Shown: positions 1 through 13,199, counted from the first letter of the stretch. The stretch: 35,196 nt of DNA from Saccoglossus kowalevskii (GCF_000003605.2 NW_003118930.1:771865-807060), one strand, 5' to 3'. Numbers and translations are program-made. The notes: generated by a model not told the origin, from the sequence alone.

Positions 1-1300
1 ATTGAAGTCAGGTGAAGAGAGTATTCAGGGAGGGCAACAAGTCCAAATTTGTGGCAAGTTAGGTTCTCATTTACAGACTGTACCAAGTTTGGTCAGGGAG
101 GTTACTTTAAACAACCTATTGTACCAACAACTTTTTAAAATGAGATAATGAGATTGGGGCATGAATGTTTATTATGGGATCATCTAGAAGCACAGAAAAC
201 TGTTGATTTTAACACAATTCTATTGATATTGTTGATATTGTCATGTGATATATGTCAACGCACACTTCCCAGAATGGAATGTACCATTGGGGATGCGTTG
301 CAATTGATTTGGTCGGGCCTGTAGACCATGTTACAGATAAAGGAAGATATGTGATAGTCATGACCTATGCTACAAGATATCTAGGACTTTTGAGAGGAAT
401 AACAGACAGAAGTTGTGTCTGAAGCATTATTGGTTTGAATTTCTAATAGGTTGGGTGTTTTTCAACATATTCTGACTGATCCTTGAAGCCAATTTGTAAG
501 TGACCTGGCGAAAGTGGTAAGTTGTCTCTTGTCAATTTCTGTTACGCCTTTCCATTCCATTCCATTCAGCTTGCAATGCATTTGTGGAAAGATTCACTGG
601 AACACTATAAACTATGCTCCAGAAAATGTGTGGTGAAAGGCCAAATGATTGGGATCGGTATGTAGACACTTTATGTGCTACAATGAAGCACGAAACGAGA
701 GCCTCGGATTTTCACCAGTTGAGCTCTTGGGAGAATGGTAAGAGGAACTATGTCAATCCTTGGAGAATTGTGGATGGGTAAGTCTATTTCTAGGGAGGTG
801 AAGTCAACCTACCAGTTTGTGCTGGATCTGCGTGACATATTAGGGGAAACATGTCAACTGGCTAGAAAGGGGACAATTGTTACAAAATGGATAAGTAACG
901 TCAATTTGAGATAGGTGATTATGTTTAACAGTGCATTATAGGGGAGGAATGCAAGGCCCTTTTGCTGTGGAAGAGCAAGTGCGACAGATGGATTACAATA
1001 TTGAGAAGAAAGGTCAGATTAAACTTTATCAGGCTAACCAGTTATAGAAATACGAGATGAGATCGAAATAACCCGTGGACAAGCACATGGAGTGTGTTGG
1101 TGTTGGATTATTTGATAGCCAGGGTTCAGATGATTCAATGAGTTGACAATACAAATCATGAGGCTGCATCGTCGGTAAGAAAAGCGTTGAGGATGGAAGG
1201 GGCTAGATAATTATCAAGCAAAGAGAATGATCCTGCTACTCGTGAAATTTACCTCAGAATCAATGTCAAATCAATATGAGATGTATGCAAAATTGCGGGA
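1..1300 (+). mobile_element. Ty3/Gypsy-type LTR retrotransposon relic (integrase part of pol)
   Basis: This is a decayed integrase region. A His-His-Cys-Cys zinc-binding module is visible at about 151-261 (His codons at 160 and 181, then a C-x-x-C followed by QRT at 244-264). The catalytic core follows: the first Asp lies in an IDLVGP motif at 306, the second Asp in an LTD-like motif at 478, and the Glu in a VERF motif at 587. The spacing between the second Asp and the Glu is about 35 residues, the classic D,D-35-E of retroviral-type integrases. A GR...RG segment typical of the Gypsy integrase C terminus follows near 729-780. The motifs fall in three different reading frames (1, 3, 1, 2 in order) and stops interrupt them, so the copy is dead. 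The element continues left of the window. I could not locate a convincing flanking LTR; the right boundary is approximate. Confidence 0.8.
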
Positions 1301-2321
1301 TTTGTACATTTATTGATATATTATTATTGAACTATTAAATTGTTTTATGGCGATAGGTATTCAGTGTTTGGAGATATATAGAGTGGCAGGATGTTTCTTC
1401 TAGTCACTACTAGAGAAACGGACCCGATCCGAACGTTAATATGTCAATGTCTGATCTCGTAGGTATTACAGTAAACCATTAAATAATATTACATCAGGGG
1501 AGTTTTTCAGATATATTGTGGGGGCGTCGTTTCGCCATAGCTGTTAGAATGTTAATTATACTAATTTTCACGTGTCTCACTCATCACGCATATACTCCTT
1601 AGAACAATGCACAGCATTGTTGCCACGTTTACCGGGGACTTGCTGGAAAATATATACCGTCATCATTCAAAGACTCATTTTCACCAATTTTGAAGAAACT
1701 GTACGTAGACAGGGCCGTGTTCGATCGCTATTATTATTTGCGTCCGTTGTTGTGTGTTACCTATATTTGTTTGCCACATTAGAAACCCAGTTAATAGGGG
1801 TGGTATAGGTGTTATTAGGTAAAATTTAAACATGTTGTTTACACCAAATAAAAGCATGTGATAGAGTTACATAAATGTTTTTTTGAATTTGTCCTAATGG
1901 CCAATTAACTTCACACTGCGACGAATATTGAAAGTGGTTACATAGAGTAAACCAATACACTATCAACATTGTGCAACGGTAGTCTCTACAAAATTACGCT
2001 ATATTGTATTCACTGATTGTGTAACCTCTCTACTGTTTTAGGTGTAACAAGAGAAGTACATTTGTGTCCACACATTAGAAATGAACGATCAACGCCATGG
2101 AACGAATAGATTGGATACATTTCATCATACTCTAGGTGTTATTAATCACATAATATAATAGTCTACACTTGGCAATGAAATCTAAAATAATAGATGACGC
2201 CATGTTTTTTTTCCGGTCAGATGTTAAAGCCAAAAGCCTTAATGCATATACACTGCTGACTAGCAGTCAGTCAAGTAGTCGGGAAAGCAGTCGAACGAGG
2301 GCAGTTATACGGTAGTTACAT
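1301..2321. other. Intergenic stretch, no gene seen
   Basis: This is AT-rich sequence between the retroelement relic and the stop codon of the GPCR gene. It would contain the 3' UTR of that minus-strand gene and possibly the 3' end of the retroelement. A 78-codon plus-strand open frame at 1572-1808 has no recognisable domain. I see no supported gene. Confidence 0.5.
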
Positions 2322-2360
2322 TTATCTGGGGGGGCAGCGCATCGTCAAAATTAGTCTGGA
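2322..2360 (-). CDS. GPCR coding exon 4 (short C-terminal tail)
   Basis: This is a proposed terminal exon of 12 codons plus TAA, after a 78-base intron with acceptor ctctctctgtcag. It continues helix 8 as SRLILTMRC then PPR and stop. That gives the usual amphipathic pattern and a Cys where class A receptors are often palmitoylated. It includes a run of seven C (minus strand), so an indel here would change the end. A more distant terminal exon left of this point is the alternative. Confidence 0.6.
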   Translation of the reverse strand, partial: SRLILTMRCPPR

Positions 2361-5300
2361 CTGACAGAGAGAGTATCATAACGTTATAATACACACGGTG
2401 ATATATACGACATGAATTGTGCTCAAATAAATACTTACCCGGAATCCTTCATGTAAGCACGTATATATTAAAGGGTTGAGAAAGCTGTTAGCCATAGCAA
2501 ACCAATGGACACAGAAGAACACTCTCAGTACATTTCTACGATAATATGATGACGTCAAATACTCTCGCTTTATTGAGGTTACAATATTGAAAATATTAAT
2601 CGGCAACCAGCAAAGACCAAATGCTAGCACGACAATGATTAACATTCGTATAACCTGTAAAAATAGGGAGAGAATATATATGTATTTATGTAATTAGAAT
2701 ATACGTTCACCTCACCTACTTATGTCAGCTTAGAGCTTTGTAGCTGATTTGTTTAAAGCCACCTTTTGAAAATCGGTATACATAATATATTTTTGGGTAA
2801 AATCATAGATTTTGTTTCTTTTATATATTATAATAATTATGGAACAGTGTGTTGTATATTCAGTTTATATGTAGAACAAAATACCTTTATCTTTTTTTGC
2901 AAGTGCACCAAGTCACGTGCTTGCTGTGGATTACCAGGCAGACTTCGTTGCCAGAGTATATACGCAACACGTTGGTAACTGTACCACAATATACACGAAG
3001 GAATGACATACGCTACTGTAAATACAAATATTTCGTAAATGATGGGGTCACGTGGGTGTTCCCACCATTCGTCACATTGAATCAATGTCCCGTTGTTACT
3101 AGCTTTCGTACGTACGGTCGCCAATTCAACCATAGCAAGGGACATGGATATTGTCCATATCATCACAAGAACGACACTGGAACGTGATTTTGAAACACGT
3201 AAACGAAGCGGTCTCATCACAACAATGTATCGATCAGCTCCAATAGCTGTTAGTGTGAATATGCTCACACTGGCTGACACCTAAGTATTAAATGAAAAAA
3301 ACAAACAATTTGAATTAATAACAACAATGTATTCTAATGTGTATGTTAATTTGATTGTCAATCCTTGTATTGAATGCATATACGTCTTAGATGTTCATGG
3401 TGTATACACACGCGGGCGTCATGAGTATACAATATCGTTAAATCGCGGTAATACAATATTGGGACTGGCACGAGTATTATAAAATTGTAGCCCAGCTTAA
3501 TGTTGACTATTACATTTGTACGTACTAACTATTTCTGAAACAAAACGTGTATCTGGACACATTCTCTCTAATAAATAATAACGTTTGTTAAATGTTTGTT
3601 GAAGTTATATGACTAAGTAACTTGACCGACCCAAAATTACAGTCAATTACCGCTGGTTTAACAAGCTGCATTTGGGTTATTTTGAACGCAACCTCCCTTT
3701 CAATTTAAAAATACGTACTTTATAAATGTCAAATACGTTTTTACTACATGTGCGAAGATGTATGCATAATATACTTATGGATAGCTTTAATCAAGTAAAA
3801 TTGCAGGTCATTAAATTATAGTAAAACATTTGCTATGATATATTGTACGCGTTTGGCATTTCACTTTTAACGACTTGAAATTACGCAATAAATAATCACC
3901 TACTATACCCAATAATCGTTATATCTCTAGACATCACCGGCTACTATTGATAGGCTGCTTTCAGGGATATTTGAATTTGTGGATACAGTTTCTGATTGCT
4001 TACATTTTAGTTAAATTGTATGTACTCTATTATCATGCCCATATATTAGTAATCAAATTATATCAGTCCTAATTTTTGAAATCAGTTTGTAAAAAAAATC
4101 GAGCTAATAATAGGGAGCTGTTACAACGAATGTCTATTTTCATAATTAACCCCTTCACATCATTGTATTTAATTATCAATTCGTCTAAGGGTAACTTTAT
4201 GAATTTCTCTCAATATCACGTGCTTGGCTCGAGGTATAGATTTCAGATGTTATAGTATTATACCTCTTCAATAGCTGCAATATTTGATTTCCATGGTTTT
4301 CATAGGCTTTCTTTCATTTCGATAACACTAATTATGGAACTTTGGGAAGTACATTTCCTCCACATCATCCTTCGCATTATATAAAGCTTCACACAAATTG
4401 ATTGCTGAATATATCTTAACAAGTAATTGTTCTCTGCATTGGTTCAATTTTTGAAGGTCAATCAATTTTATGCAAGTCACGCTACTAGTTGTTTAAGATG
4501 CCAAGTAACATACAATTTTGAAATACCTCCCCTCAGTTTAAACTCGAGTGGACTAATGGCGGAAAATCTGATTATATATCATTAAAAGTGAACTTTTATA
4601 AGACATTCGTATACAGAACTGACATTAACGGCTATAGTGCAAGATTCACAGCTTGTGTACTCGATGTTCATGTAAATTGTATAGTATTAAGGTAGCGAAA
4701 AGGAATTTTTTTCTTGATTTTTCAAAAACTGATAACACGGGTTACTTTAGACCTCGATGCATCACCCTAGTTTTTCAAAAGAACAAAATTTCAAAAAGAC
4801 GCTGCTCAAAGTAGTGTTTTAAAACGCTAACACAAGTAACCACGACTGCTGTTTCGTGCATATTTGCATAATGTTTATTTTGAGACGGTTTACATCTTAT
4901 CTATATACTGTATATTGTTGACGATTTCTTATATAACGGATGATGAGCTTCCCGTCTCAAATAATGCGTGTTTACCTAGCGTCTATTGTCAGCATTAATG
5001 TCAGTTAAGACTGGTCGGGAAACATGGTCATAACTTTGTGCAACTTTCGTTTAAATAGTTTTATTTTCCTAGTCAATATTCTATTTTATTAACACCTTTT
5101 TACTAACGCAATGACGAGGAGGAAAAGAAAGCGAAAACGCCGATAACAGACGAGGCAACGAAAAATCTGAGACACTGTGCCGCTTGAGCATATTATTACC
5201 GACCTCACGAGTGACACGAAAGGGGCGAGAGGTTGAACTATCCGCATCCACGCGACAGATTTTCAACTGACGACACCGATACAACAAACAAATAAACGAG

Positions 5301-8300
5301 TACAGGAATTCTGTTGCTCGTCGAAATCAGCCAAATCATAACAATGCCGGCCGTTATTGTTTTCTATCTTTAGCAGTGGTTTCAATTCATTCACACATCT
5401 TAACGTGTTGTCTGTTACATAATATAAATAAACGAAGTTATTTGTTTAGATACAGTTGTACCCGTAACACGCTTTGATTGAAGTTCAAAGTAATGAACAT
5501 AGTAATAACAAATTCTACTTACTCATGACAAAGAAAGAATTTAACATCGATATAACCTTTTGTAATTTTCACACTCGGGCTTGAAATTATTCGTTATCTG
5601 ACACGCTTAATGGGTTCTATGTTATCAGTGGTTAGTTAGTGTGGTCATTAATGCAGAAAATCTACAGTGTTTTATTATCCAAAACCGTTTATCGCTTTTT
5701 TTCTCGAGTTTAAGTTTTGATTCAGTACGGCTCATTGTGACTGCCGTGAAATCAAGTGCGTTCGGGCTAGGACATTTATTAAAACATGAACTTTTATCGT
5801 TCACAAGATAAAGAAAAAGCTTTGTCGCAGAAAATTAGTATGTTAAAGTTGCCAAGTATGAAATAATTAGAAATAAGAATAAGTAGAAATAAGAATGGGT
5901 CTTTTGGTTATCAGGGTCACATTTCGATGGACCTGATTACGGACAATGCAGGGCACAAATTTTACGAGGAAATTCCACAGTGTGCTCTAATTGCAATCGC
6001 GGATTTGGTCATTTTTTTCAAGTTTCGCCATTATTGTTGTCAAATGATAATTATGTAAACAATAACTGTCCAGTTTGTGCGAACCTTTATATTTAGGCTT
6101 TTGAATCATATACGCTAAATTACTGTTCTGAATGACACAACATACATAGAATGCTTTATTCAAAACGTCATCGAACCCCTCCTGCTACCCTAACAGTGTC
6201 CATATTGTATAAAAAATCTTTGCATGTTATAAGATACTAGACGTTTTCTTAATTGACACAGCTCTGGCGATACACGTATAGTAGCGCCTCGTCTTATTAC
6301 AAGTAAAGGACTTATATAATACATATGGTTGCTATGCGAACATATTTTCAAGTAAACCCATCCCCACTAGATACGACATGATTTATTCATGTTGACATCA
6401 AATTTCTAGTCAGTAATGCATCACGATTTATCCCAGAAATACAGAATGATCACCGATTTATAACTAAAATTAATTTATGGAATATAGGAATATAAAATAT
6501 ATATGTACTCCATAGCTTTATGGGTTGTTATCATACAAATCCTGAAATCACGTACTGCCAGTGCGGCACAATGAAATATGCATCACATTGCTTCAAATTA
6601 AAAGCACTGATTGCAAAATTAGGTCATTTTTGGTCCATGTGATTCAAAACTAATTATCAATCATTCGAAAGTGTATTTCCTCCTATAACTGTTCTTATTT
6701 TCAACATTGATTACTGCATAAAATAATGAGAAGGCTAAAACATGATAATTTTACTTTCACGTGATTAATAATTAAATCGATGTACCACAGAGCAACATTT
6801 AAATGTATTGATAACTTTGTTTTATACTTCAAGCCGGTGATATCTTTTGGTATGAGAGAATTCTATAAGAATTTGTTAAATACACGGCTATTGTATTTAT
6901 CACTGCGCAATCAACGACAGAGTACGGTGATTATGGACACAAAGTAAACGCACAAATGTTATGCGGTTCCATTTTCTATTAACTTACATATGTTGATTGT
7001 ACGAAAGGTATAAAATTTAATATTCAGAATATACAGTTGTTGAATACTGGTGATAAACTTGAACAACAATTGCATACGTCGTATCCGAATTTATATTGGT
7101 ATTTAAAATTAGTGTTTTTAAAAGATTTACTTTCACTCTCACCTCCACTTCTCGAGTGGCAGATTTTAAATCGTCATAATGTAGTATACATGGGCATTGG
7201 TTGGTGAGCTGCAAATAACATTACATATACTTACACTCAATGGGTCAGTTAAATCAAGTGTTTTTAATACGAAGCACTTCAAACATTAGATTGTCAATTT
7301 AATTTTATTAATGAAATGTTATTTACTATATAATAGCACATGAGTTGAAATAATATATTTTAATTTGATTATGATTACATACATGGGCGAGTTATTATTT
7401 TATATTTAAAATGTGCATACTTAATGAGCTATGATATTTCTAGTTAATACTTAGTAATGCAGAATGCTTTTACGTTGAACGTATTACTCAAATTTTATTA
7501 TTATTATTAGTATTATTTCAAATGGTCGTTATTCCATGTTAAAATATGCGATTGATGTTTCACAATCGGAGCATACGTTAGTCTATTACGTGAAACAATT
7601 AAGAAGCCACACTACTGACATACATTTTAAACATTCTCATAAATATAGTAATTGCCTGAATGGGGTAATTTAACATGTCTATGGCCCTAGAAAATAACTC
7701 GAATTCGCGGTGGCAGTAGCTTTCCGCCTCTAAAGATAGAAAAACAGTTTAGGTTAGTTTAGTTTAGACTACTCGTCAAGTCTCGTCGTCACGCCACGGC
7801 AGAACACATGGACCTTAAAAGCCGATGTTCTTCACTATCATTTGGGTTTACATATTTGTTGACTAAGTTAACATCGCCATTGCGGAATATTAGTGAAACG
7901 TTTTTTCAAGACATTGTTAAAATAGACATAGCGTCTTCTAAGAATAATGTCAGCTCTAATTAAACTGAAAATTTAACTGAATTGACGCCAATAGGTTGAC
8001 ATTAGATGCGATTTTGTATTTTCTATTTCAACCAGGAAAGGCAGGAAAAGGAATTATGATATTCAATGTCTGAAACGGTATTAACAATGTTTTACAAATC
8101 GAAGTTTTGGGCAAATTAATGCTGAATGAACATTTGTTATTATAACATTATTTCATATTATTATATGTGTTATTATAACATAATTCAGAAAGATCTTTAA
8201 CTTTATTTTAGTATTGAAATGTAGAAATTGTTTATATTAGCCCAGACATAGTTGTATGATTGAAAGAAGAATATGTTCCAACACAGACATTTTCTAGAAT

Positions 8301-9280
8301 TCTCGTTACAATTTTACATTAATTTGAATGGGTCGTCGTTTATTAAATTGTCATGAATTGGAAATTGATAAACATGATTATGTAAGCAATTGTTTCCCAT
8401 CATTGAAAACTTTAAGAGCTCTAAATGTGTCACAAGACCCGCTTCCATAAACTATATTATATTCTATCTATGTCTCCATGACATAGTGTAGTAATCTGCT
8501 TGATCGCGCCTAACAAAATTAACATAAGCTTTACGTAGGCAAAATAATCATATCAATATTTTATCGAGCAGAACAGTATTAAATAATGTTGCGTTTCGTT
8601 GCTGTTATTATACAGACTAGATGTCGCCAGTTCTCGTAATGATATTGGAACATGAAAAAAATTCTCTTACACGTTGCGATGATAGTCCAACGAAGGCTAA
8701 AAACAGGCTTTAAACACACATGATAAGATGGTCAATCTTCTAAAACTGGTAACGTGAGTGAACACTCTTCTTTTCCAATATGATGCAACACTTTAACTAG
8801 TGCACTAGTTATATTGAACAGATGCGTTCATATTGTATAGCTTACCTGTTGTATGAAGAATACGACTGGACACATAACATCGCCAAACACCCACTCGTGC
8901 ATTACAGCGGACATGAACGTAAAGGGCATACAAAATAACGCCATTGAAATATCCGCAACAGCCAAATTGATAAGATACTTGTTTAGCTCAGATTTGACTC
9001 TATTACCGAATGTCAGCACGCATATAACAATGATATTGCCGATTAGAGTTAGTACAATTGTAAGTACGTAGATGATCATTAGAATAGCTTTCTCAGTTTT
9101 ACTCAGGTCTGTGTTTGGACAGAATAACTCGTTGAAATTATCTTCATAGTACGATGAGTTGGCGGAATACTCGTATAGATACATGTATGTGGAATTCCAT
9201 ACTATATCTGGACAATTCCTTTGAAAGCATATGCAGTCATAATAATCGCTCTCATCCACGACAATATCGTGCTGATCCAT
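2322..9280 (-). CDS. Class A (rhodopsin-like) neuropeptide-type GPCR, four coding exons
   Basis: This encodes a seven-helix plasma-membrane receptor of about 361 residues, spliced from 9280-8846, 3280-2885, 2654-2439 and 2360-2322. All three introns are in phase 0 with GT-AG ends. The start has a strong context (A at -3, G at +4). The extracellular N terminus (1-62) is rich in Tyr, Asp and Cys, with sequons at N29 and N41. TM1 holds GN (N82), TM2 holds LAVAD (D110), and W130 sits in loop 1. C137 and C214 would form the conserved disulfide. DRY is at 161-163, W187 in TM4, P239 in TM5, FxxCWLP at 289-295, and NPLIY at 337-341. A short tail carries C358 as a possible palmitoylation site. These are family hallmarks. 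The TM6, TM7 and HWFAMANS-type sequence suggests the peptide-binding beta group (tachykinin, NPY or GPR83-like), though the ADRY region also recalls bombesin receptors. The ligand cannot be named. Confidence 0.93.
2439..2654 (-). CDS. GPCR coding exon 3 (TM6, TM7, helix 8 start)
   Basis: This exon has 72 codons. The acceptor is tttttacag before GTTATACG. It contains TM6 with CWLP, extracellular loop 3, TM7 ending in NPLIY, and the first residues of helix 8 (HEGFR). The donor after CGG is a perfect gtaagt. Read-through past it would give about 20 unrelated hydrophobic residues before a stop, so splicing is favoured. Confidence 0.93.
2885..3280 (-). CDS. GPCR coding exon 2 (TM3 to intracellular loop 3)
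   Basis: This exon has 132 codons. The acceptor is tacttag before GTGTCAGCC, so the exon begins with Val in mid-TM3. It contains the DRY box, TM4 with W187, loop 2 with C214 and a sequon at N208, and TM5 with P239. It ends in the basic LQKKIK of loop 3. The donor is ATAAAG followed by gtattt, a non-consensus +4 to +6 but in the right frame and place. The junction with exon 3 restores the family-typical KK-x-K-V-I-R-M entry into TM6. Confidence 0.93.
3281..8845 (-). other. GPCR intron 1 (5.6 kb), no nested gene seen
   Basis: This is AT-rich intronic DNA. A more CpG-rich patch at about 5090-5290 carries a 68-codon minus-strand open frame without recognisable features. Near 8136-8180 a short sequence, gttattataacat, occurs twice about 32 bp apart. 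I find no splice-supported exon, RNA gene or recognisable transposon inside it. Confidence 0.6.
8846..9280 (-). CDS. GPCR coding exon 1 (N terminus to start of TM3)
   Basis: This exon has 145 codons. It covers the extracellular N terminus, TM1 (about 65-89), intracellular loop 1, TM2 (about 99-122), loop 1 with W130, and the start of TM3 including C137. The donor is CAACAG followed by gtaagc, in phase 0. Reading on without splicing gives only five more residues before a stop, which supports the donor. The first Met is preferred because its context is strong and the N terminus length is normal for peptide receptors. Confidence 0.93.
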
Positions 9281-10700
9281 GCTTGCAGCCGCTGTACTGT
9301 CAGTATTGTGTCAGCTCGCTTATCACTCACTATGTACCTACAAGTAAATTCCCACACGTTCCTATCTTCTAACTGCTTTGTGATGACAGTACCGGTTAGA
9401 TGAATGTGAATAACTCAATCTAAGTCCAATGTCGCGTATCGCTGACAGGATAGATTTCTTTCCTGAAAGACATGTAAAATGCAAACAGAGCAATACAAAA
9501 CGTGTGCAACAGCGGTACATGCGACACTGTACTGGATTTGACAGAGCGATGGGTAATCAACTTGTATTTAGCATAAGTAACTGATGCGTAGATACGTGTT
9601 TTAAGTAGATGGGAGTGAGTCCCTAGATGAAAACAGTACCATCGATCGCATAGATGTGACAACCAAATCATCAATGCTTTGAGATAATTAAATCTGATTA
9701 CCTAGTAATATGATATCTCGTCAGTGGTCCCCAAATTATTAAACGGATTTAGTAATTGTCATTTGTTATTCAACAAAGGCCTGGGCCAAACCCATGGACC
9801 CAACACTGGGTCAACGTGTGTGTTGCGGAAAATATGTGGAAAGCATATAAAATTTTGGCTGAAATTGAGAAACGCCCATTACGTGTTCAGGGTTAAAAAA
9901 TGACCTATATTTCAAAAGAATTACATATAAATATAAGGCAATATCTCCTTTCAGACTGCACTGCACTGATGTCACTGCCACAAAATGCTCACTTAGTCGG
10001 TGAAAATGCAATTTCGAGCATTTGAATGAATTGTGATACATTTAATAAAGAGTACAGGTGTGTTTTTGTTGGTCGCAGACAAAAGGGTGCAATCTCACGT
10101 TCTACTGCTATTGAATCCGAATTTTCACCGAATATCGCTGAGATATCTAGTATACGAATATAAATATTTGTTACCCGTGATACGTAATCGTGAAAACAGT
10201 GAGACAGTAATGTTTATCAATACATTGTACTGCCTTTTTCATATCGTGCTATTTAATAAACAACTGCAATAAAGAAACATGTGTTTCATTTTTACTTGTA
10301 TAGTTTGTAGTTCATCTTGGGCTGATAATTGTCTGTGTTTATTGTTTTAATATCTTGATATCATCGATAATAGCTCTATGATCATGTGTGCTTAGTTCAT
10401 AGTACGATGTCAAAAACTTGTGCAGATACGTCATTAAAATATATTCTTTATCATAATATCATAATAGTATTTACGTTACGTTAAGTATGGCAACTGTCCA
10501 ATATTTACTTTTGGTTAACTATTATAATGGAAATTTCGAAAGGGAGATAGCAAATGATTTTCTTCCACTCAATATTTTGCTAGATTTCTTCTTTTATACA
10601 GTTTTTTGGCTCCGCTGTAATCCAAGATGACAGAGCGTAACTGGTCATATAGACGATTTTCTGCCATCGTCCATTCATCTGTAAATAATTAAATCTTCCA
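9281..10700. other. Upstream flank of the GPCR gene, no gene seen
   Basis: The 5' UTR and promoter of the minus-strand GPCR gene should lie here, but I cannot place a TATA box or start site with confidence. A perfect hairpin (GACCCA, 4-base loop, TGGGTC) sits at 9797-9812. Open frames of 70-85 codons in this stretch are short and lack family motifs. Confidence 0.5.
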
Positions 10701-10729
10701 CTTCTTTTTGAAAAAAACAAACAAATACC

Positions 10730-11700
10730 AGTTTGGCCGCTATTGTGTTGCTACAACCGATCAACTGGATATTTTGTATATAATATATATATGGAGATAG
10801 CTTATTAAAAGAAAAATATTATAATTATGATCAGTAACGTGATTTGGCCGCCATCAATTGAGTTTTTGATAAATATATATGAAACTGTGGGCATTTGTTT
10901 CTCCTAAATGCTACCAATCACCTTGATATATTGTATATAACATGAACGATCATAGCCTTTTACATGATGAGAGATTGTCATATATGATCATGTAACCTCA
11001 TTAATTTGCATAAGCACATGGCTCATTACATATTCTGAAAACCATATCGTAATAACCAAACCAGATAAATACATGGGCCCAATTGCATTTCAACCTCATG
11101 GTACTGATCAACTACTCTAATAGCAATCCAGTGACCACATTATGAAATATATGCCTGATAGCTTAGGCCCGCTGAAACCGCTTGTGGCTTTAATTCAATT
11201 TCAGCTTGAAAACTAGTAGCTAAATTGATTCTATACTTGGTATGTTGGTACCGTGGGGGTCCTCTGTGTGATTTGATAATTTTGGGATGATATTTCAATT
11301 CTCTATTTATTGTTAATAGTTATTTACAACTTCTTCCAGAAAACTACTAGCTAAATAGCTTTGATAACTGGTTTGTAGGCATCTTGTATCAGCCTTAATC
11401 AGATCTGTTCATTTCGTGACAATATTTTTAATTTTCTATTTTTAGTGAATAGATTTGTTATTTATCATGTTAAAAATTATATTTTCGATTTTTTCTTGAA
11501 CACTACCAGCTAAATTCCGTTGATACTTGGTATGTAGATATATTGGGTGGACCTCTGTTACATTTGTTCTCTGTTTTAATAGAAAATGTCATTTTATGTG
11601 AAAATTCCATTTTTACCGCTTCTTGAATATCACTAAATGAAATTGAGTTGATACTTGATATATGTGCACTTTGAATGGACCTCTAATTGATTAGTTTACT
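10730..11700 (+). repeat. Degenerate tandem repeat, units about 130-160 bp
   Basis: At least four diverged units can be lined up on a core resembling AACTACTAGCTAAAT, then TTGATACTTGGTATGTAG, then GGACCTCTG. The cores begin near 11210, 11341, 11499 and 11627, so the spacing is 131, 158 and 128 bp. Two further, weaker units (TGCTACAAC... and TGCTACCAA..., each followed by TTGTATATAA) start near 10749 and 10909. Units are diverged but recognisable. This looks like an old satellite or the tandem part of a transposon rather than a coding region. Confidence 0.7.
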
Positions 11701-13199
11701 TCGTAATATTAGGAGAACTCTCTACTAATTCACAGGCATATCGTTCAACCAGGGTAATTGATCCACTACATGGATATTATTATGATTAACGTTATCAGCA
11801 ATAAGATACGTGTTGAGACATGTATAAGGTAAAGCAAATGTCATTATTATGTTTACGTAACTGTACACGTCCTTATTATAGCATGGCTCTGCTGTTTGTT
11901 ATATAGTCCAACATGTGTTAGTGGAGGCAGTTTAAAAACATGACGCATGGGGAAACCAGTGTGCATGTTATGTGTGACTACTGTTTCAGCAACATTTATG
12001 CAGATTTGTTTAATGATCTAAATAGTACTTAACATTCCGCTTATAACACATAGTGATGGTGTTTGTCGCGCATATCGCGACATTTAATGTAAAGAAACAG
12101 TTCACACTAAACGTGACTACTGCGAATGATATGTGCCATGGTCATGTGATGACTGCTTATGTCTGCTTCATATGAAACACCACAGAAAATACAATACCTA
12201 CCAGACGCCGTCATTGTAATATTAGTATACATTATTTTCAATTTGACATGTGACTTTCGATACGTAGATCTTAATACATTATTCGCTTGTTTGTGAATGT
12301 TAGATATGTCAGTGACAAAGAAGAACAACATTCATAAATATGAATATAAATCCAGGATTTGTTTACATCTTGCATAGTTGTTTGTTCCATTGGCAATTAC
12401 AATTCTACCATTCATCGCCACAGTTGTCACAGCGTGCAGTATCTTTTCGGTATTCCATGCGACGTGCACAACTCGTGTTAACAAACATCGTTTGCCTACA
12501 AGAAATTCGTATGCGCGCTGCATTGCGAAGAGTCACGTAGGCGATGTATGCGAGTGTGTCGCAAATAAAATAAAATGACCATCCTACCACTTAGATATTG
12601 TGAATTCACAGATGCGCAAATGTATTATTCCAGTTTCTAGAGGGAGTTTGGCTGTTTAGTATAATTCCCAAATTTGGTCTGGTGCATCCCTAGACTTGTA
12701 TGCGTAATTGTGGTTTTTATTTGAAAGTATATATCACAGACATAAGAAACAAACATAATAAAGTCCTATGTACTTTGCCAGCATTATACGTCAGGCGAGT
12801 AATTTTAGAAGATTTGAATTTGTTGATGATTTACGTATTCGTACATGATGTCAGTGATATTGTCCAACGTTGTATGCCTATCACGGGATGCATGATAATC
12901 TTGCTCGATTAAGCATGTATATCAGATATATAATACACATCACTATAATCTGCGCATGGCCGCGGGATACATCCTGATAGCAAGGCATGCTTTTCTCATT
13001 GAAATATGATGAAATTGTTTTGCGTATCTGTTGATCGACTAATTAGTTGATTACTAGCGAATTGCTGTGTTATGTCTGGCATCGTTTAGGCCATGTGAGG
13101 TTCTGAACGGAACTTGGCTCAGTGATTTGGAACTAATTACGAGATAACCGTCGCTATTCGGACTACTATTTCTGACAGTTAGTATTCGCAATTATTAAT
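11701..13199. other. Non-coding stretch, no gene seen
   Basis: The only structures I can point to are a perfect hairpin at 12064-12082 (TGTCGCG, 5-base loop, CGCGACA) and a CpG-rich patch at about 12420-12560 in which several overlapping 60-75-codon frames run on both strands. Such mutual openness reflects composition rather than coding. No domain is recognisable. Confidence 0.45.

Noticed and set aside
2849-3284. Plus-strand frames of 112 and 63 codons
   Set aside because: They are the antisense of GPCR exon 2.
12332-12590. Overlapping 60-66-codon frames on both strands
   Set aside because: Openness on both strands in a CpG-rich patch, with no motif, indicates composition rather than coding.
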